Shown here one piece after another: positions 61,699 to 64,000 of a stretch of 64,000 nucleotides of DNA (positions are counted from its first letter, which is position 1; each line of letters opens with the position of its first letter). The notes under the pieces were generated by a model. It did not search any database, was not told where the DNA came from, and saw nothing but the letters and a program-made list of their open reading frames with translations. Source of the stretch: JAUVXJ01 sp964433755 (GTDB lineage: Bacteria > Chloroflexota > Anaerolineae > UBA7937 > B3-Chlor). The stretch spans positions 1 to 64,000 of the forward strand of contig CAYSSR010000003.1 in the NCBI GenBank assembly GCA_964433755.1, written 5' to 3'. The translations under genes were made by a program, and so were the position numbers.

Positions 61699-62799
61699 TC
61701 AGCTACCAGCTCTTCCTGGAATAACCCCTTCCTTTGTTGGAAAGTCGTCGAAGCCGCAGCTTCGGAGACCATTGTGCACGATCTCCTGGAGAATGGTCAC
61801 TATCGCCTGCTGCACGGCGGCACTGGTCCCATCGACGATAGGCAGCGAGGCTCCCAGTCCCGCGGCGACAGCCCCCTTGTCAGCCATGGCCTCTACCATT
61901 CGTCGTTCGGTATCCGCGTCCTGGAGCACCATGGGATCTCCCAGCATGTAGGCGAGCACTGCGGACACACCGTACGCTCCCCAGTTCGACACCGCCGCCG
62001 AGATCAGCACATCGGTGGCCGTGGCCGTGGCTTCTCCACCGCCGCAACCACACTGACAGGTCTTGCCATAGGCCCGCCTGTAGATCTCATTGGCTTCATC
62101 CCTGATCAAGCCGTAGCCGATCTCGTTGCCCCCATCCCCGATTCCGAGTGTGAAGACGCCGCGCTTCTTGGCCTCGTCCACGATGTAATGCACGTGGGGC
62201 TGAGTATCCCCCGAGATGGCCTGCCCCGCCGCAGAGTGCCAGACTCCCACCGGGTTGGGAGCATGTTTCTCCACACCGATGACTGCGCTAGGGTTGAATG
62301 CGTGCATGATCTCCAGCGCCTTTTCCCTGGCCCCCTCCTCGCCGAGAGGAAAAGGCACGCTCAGCGCAGTGTTCTTCCTCTTGTAGACCTCGATAGCCTC
62401 CCTGTCCAGCACCGTCACACCGGCAGCTACGCCCGCCGCGATCACCGGTCCCAGTTCCTTCTCGTTACCCACGTACACGGGGTTCGCGCCAAGGCCAAAG
62501 CTGAGAGCCCGCGCCAGACTCGCGATCCCGGTGGGGCCATCGGTCTCGCCCCACTCCAGCCAGGGCGAGATCCCTGCCCCGGACAGTAGGATCACGTAGT
62601 CACCTTTCTTGACGTTGTCCATCAGCCCCTTGGCCGCAAGATAGGTCAGGGGCGCTCCCTGCTTGGCCCTCGCCGCCTCGTACAGCAGATGGGTCCTCCC
62701 CCTCCTGGGGTAGTCATGCTCAAGCATCTCCACGTTGACGATGCGGTCTGCGTACTCTCCTATTGTCTCTGGCACCGCGCTACCTCGCTCTCCTGCCAT
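61699..62799 (-). CDS. DUF4392 (D-glutamate cyclase-like) protein, copy A
   Basis: 366 residues. The DUF4392 hallmark FTLGIGDGGNEIGYGLI near residues 210-226 is clear, with YVILLSGAGISPWLEWGETDGP near the N-terminus and a striking CQCGCGGGEAT cluster near 243-253. Related DUF4392 domains in DGLUCY convert D-glutamate to 5-oxo-D-proline. Strongly similar over the whole length to the next gene upstream (62924), so the two are a tandem duplication in one operon with the ABC permeases. Confidence 0.82.
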   Translation of the reverse strand: MAGERGSAVPETIGEYADRIVNVEMLEHDYPRRGRTHLLYEAARAKQGAPLTYLAAKGLMDNVKKGDYVILLSGAGISPWLEWGETDGPTGIASLARALSFGLGANPVYVGNEKELGPVIAAGVAAGVTVLDREAIEVYKRKNTALSVPFPLGEEGAREKALEIMHAFNPSAVIGVEKHAPNPVGVWHSAAGQAISGDTQPHVHYIVDEAKKRGVFTLGIGDGGNEIGYGLIRDEANEIYRRAYGKTCQCGCGGGEATATATDVLISAAVSNWGAYGVSAVLAYMLGDPMVLQDADTERRMVEAMADKGAVAAGLGASLPIVDGTSAAVQQAIVTILQEIVHNGLRSCGFDDFPTKEGVIPGRAGS

Positions 62800-62923
62800 G
62801 TACGCGCTTCGCGGGCAGTGGTTGCGCTATTCTACTCTCACGCCACGCACCTCGGCAACGCTCTCGCCGCCTTCAGCGAAGCTCGACTACGAATCTCCGT
62901 CCACCCCCGACCCGCTGCTCTGT

Positions 62924-64000
62924 CTACTTGGCCCCTTTCCTGCTGGCCGCGTAGTCAGCAAACGCCTCGTGCATCTTCGTGGGCTTCCGTCTCAGCGCGT
63001 TGGCCACCACCCCGTGCATCATGGTCACCACAGCCTGCTGCACCTCCGGGCTCGTGCCATCCACCCATGGGATGCTCAAGGCATACGAAGCCTCAACCGC
63101 ACCGGCCTGGGCCATGGCCTCGACCATTCTTCTCTCGGTGTCCGCATCCTGCAAGATGAACGGATCCTCCAGCATGTAGGCTAACATCGCTGTGACCCCG
63201 TAGGCGCCCCAGTTGGACACCGAAGTGGATACGAGCACGTCCGTGGCGCACGCCGTGGCCTCGCCACCGCCACAACCACACTGGCAGAGGACACCGAAGG
63301 ACTGCTGGTAGATGGCATTGGCCTCCTCTCTGATCAGGCCATACCCTATCTCATTTCCGCCATCTCCGATGCCGACCGTGAAGATGCCTCGTTTCTTCCC
63401 TTCCTCCACGATGTGGTGAACGTGGGGCTGCGTCTCTCCATCGATGGCCTGGCCCGCCGCGCTGTGCCAGACACCTACCGAGTTTGGCGCGTGTTTCTCC
63501 ACTCCCAGAATGGCCGTGGGTTTGAACTCGTCTAGGATGCTCAGGGCCTTCTCCTTGGCTCCCTTCTCGCCAAGAGGAAAAGGTATGCTCAGGGCAGTGT
63601 TCTTTCTCTTGTAGACCTCGACCGCCTCTTTGTCCAGCACTGTGACGCCGGCAGCCACACCGGCGGCGATCACCGGGCCGAGCTCTTTCTCGTTGCCCAC
63701 GTATACTGGCCTGGCTCCCAGACCGAAACTGACCGCCCGCGCCAGACTGGCTATCCCCGTGGGGCTATCCGTCTCGCCCCATTCCAACCACGGCGATATG
63801 CCGGCACCCGCCAGGAGGATCACATAGTCGTCCTTCCTCACGTTGTCCACCAAACCCTGGGCGGCCAGGTACGTCAACGGCGCTCCTTGCTTCACCCGCG
63901 CCGCGCAATAGAGGAGTTCAGTCTTGTTCCGCCTCCGCGAGTTGTCGTCCAGCATCTCCACGTTCACGATCTTGTCGATGTATTCCCCCACAACCTCCGG
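62924..64000 (-). CDS. DUF4392 (D-glutamate cyclase-like) protein, copy B, 5' truncated
   Basis: About 358 residues; the frame stays open to the window edge (reading PEVVGEY, matching PETIGEY of copy A), so the true start lies beyond base 64000. The same motifs as copy A are present: GAGISPWLEWGETDSP, FTVGIGDGGNEIGYGLI, CQCGCGGGEAT. The two copies diverge mostly at the extreme C-terminus. Head of the visible part of the operon DUF4392 x2 - DppB - DppC - UxaA small - UxaA large. Confidence 0.82.
   Translation of the reverse strand, partial: PEVVGEYIDKIVNVEMLDDNSRRRNKTELLYCAARVKQGAPLTYLAAQGLVDNVRKDDYVILLAGAGISPWLEWGETDSPTGIASLARAVSFGLGARPVYVGNEKELGPVIAAGVAAGVTVLDKEAVEVYKRKNTALSIPFPLGEKGAKEKALSILDEFKPTAILGVEKHAPNSVGVWHSAAGQAIDGETQPHVHHIVEEGKKRGIFTVGIGDGGNEIGYGLIREEANAIYQQSFGVLCQCGCGGGEATACATDVLVSTSVSNWGAYGVTAMLAYMLEDPFILQDADTERRMVEAMAQAGAVEASYALSIPWVDGTSPEVQQAVVTMMHGVVANALRRKPTKMHEAFADYAASRKGAK

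Overview
The window reads like a chromosomal segment of a GC-rich, probably anaerobic or microaerophilic bacterium, most likely Chloroflexota (Anaerolineae-like). This placement is inference. It rests on the mix of a tmk/DarA/RemA block as in Gram-positives, a Ycf45-type R3H ATPase, Pro/Thr-linked secreted lipoproteins (DUF3160 and others), large multi-TM glycosyltransferase-like proteins, a Dps-like thioferritin and many GC-rich palindromic repeats. No rRNA, tRNA or CRISPR array was recognised.

Layout. 1-1.1 kb: 3' end of a Dps-like ferritin, a cytochrome b5-like haem protein and a decayed flavodoxin. 1.1-6.4 kb: an accessory island, less GC-rich by eye, with a thymidylate-kinase-like protein carrying a long unknown C-terminal domain, facing an HD-domain (SAMHD1/YwfO-like) dNTPase with a small partner. 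6.4-19 kb: minus-strand membrane proteins, three large glycosyltransferase-type membrane proteins, a five-repeat secreted protein and a B12-binding radical SAM protein. This is interrupted by a tandem GC-rich repeat in which one unit carries a DUF559 endonuclease gene. 19-33 kb: a MerR/GyrI regulatory pair with a 19-bp-spacer promoter, then mostly ordinary genes (TrmO, methyltransferases, a GNAT, an endonuclease III homolog, RuvA, a TPR lipoprotein, hydrolases, DUF3160, RadC). 33.2-37.7 kb: a two-gene SIR2 + STAND/WD40/FGE-sulfatase cassette, probably anti-phage, behind a consensus promoter. 38-46 kb: secreted proteins, a B12-domain protein/opine-dehydrogenase-like/nucleoside-phosphorylase-like cluster, and a peroxiredoxin whose peroxidatic residue is an in-frame UGA (selenocysteine). 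46-53.5 kb: housekeeping and signalling genes (MerR-HTH coiled coil, R3H ATPase, tmk, atypical P-loop kinase, c-di-AMP receptor, FmdB zinc ribbon, RemA, MEMO1). 54-57.6 kb: a second accessory pair (YwgA/SocA-like small protein + second HD dNTPase) and a CYTH triphosphatase. 58-64 kb: a minus-strand catabolic operon with two tandem DUF4392 (D-glutamate cyclase-like) genes, DppB/DppC permeases and a two-subunit UxaA-type lyase.

The most notable items are the endonuclease gene nested in a palindromic repeat unit (12.84-13.68 kb), the selenocysteine peroxiredoxin with a plausible bacterial SECIS hairpin, the SIR2-STAND-FGE cassette, and two separate HD-dNTPase modules with different small partners, one facing a thymidylate-kinase fusion. 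Together these suggest several independent conflict or nucleotide-metabolism systems.
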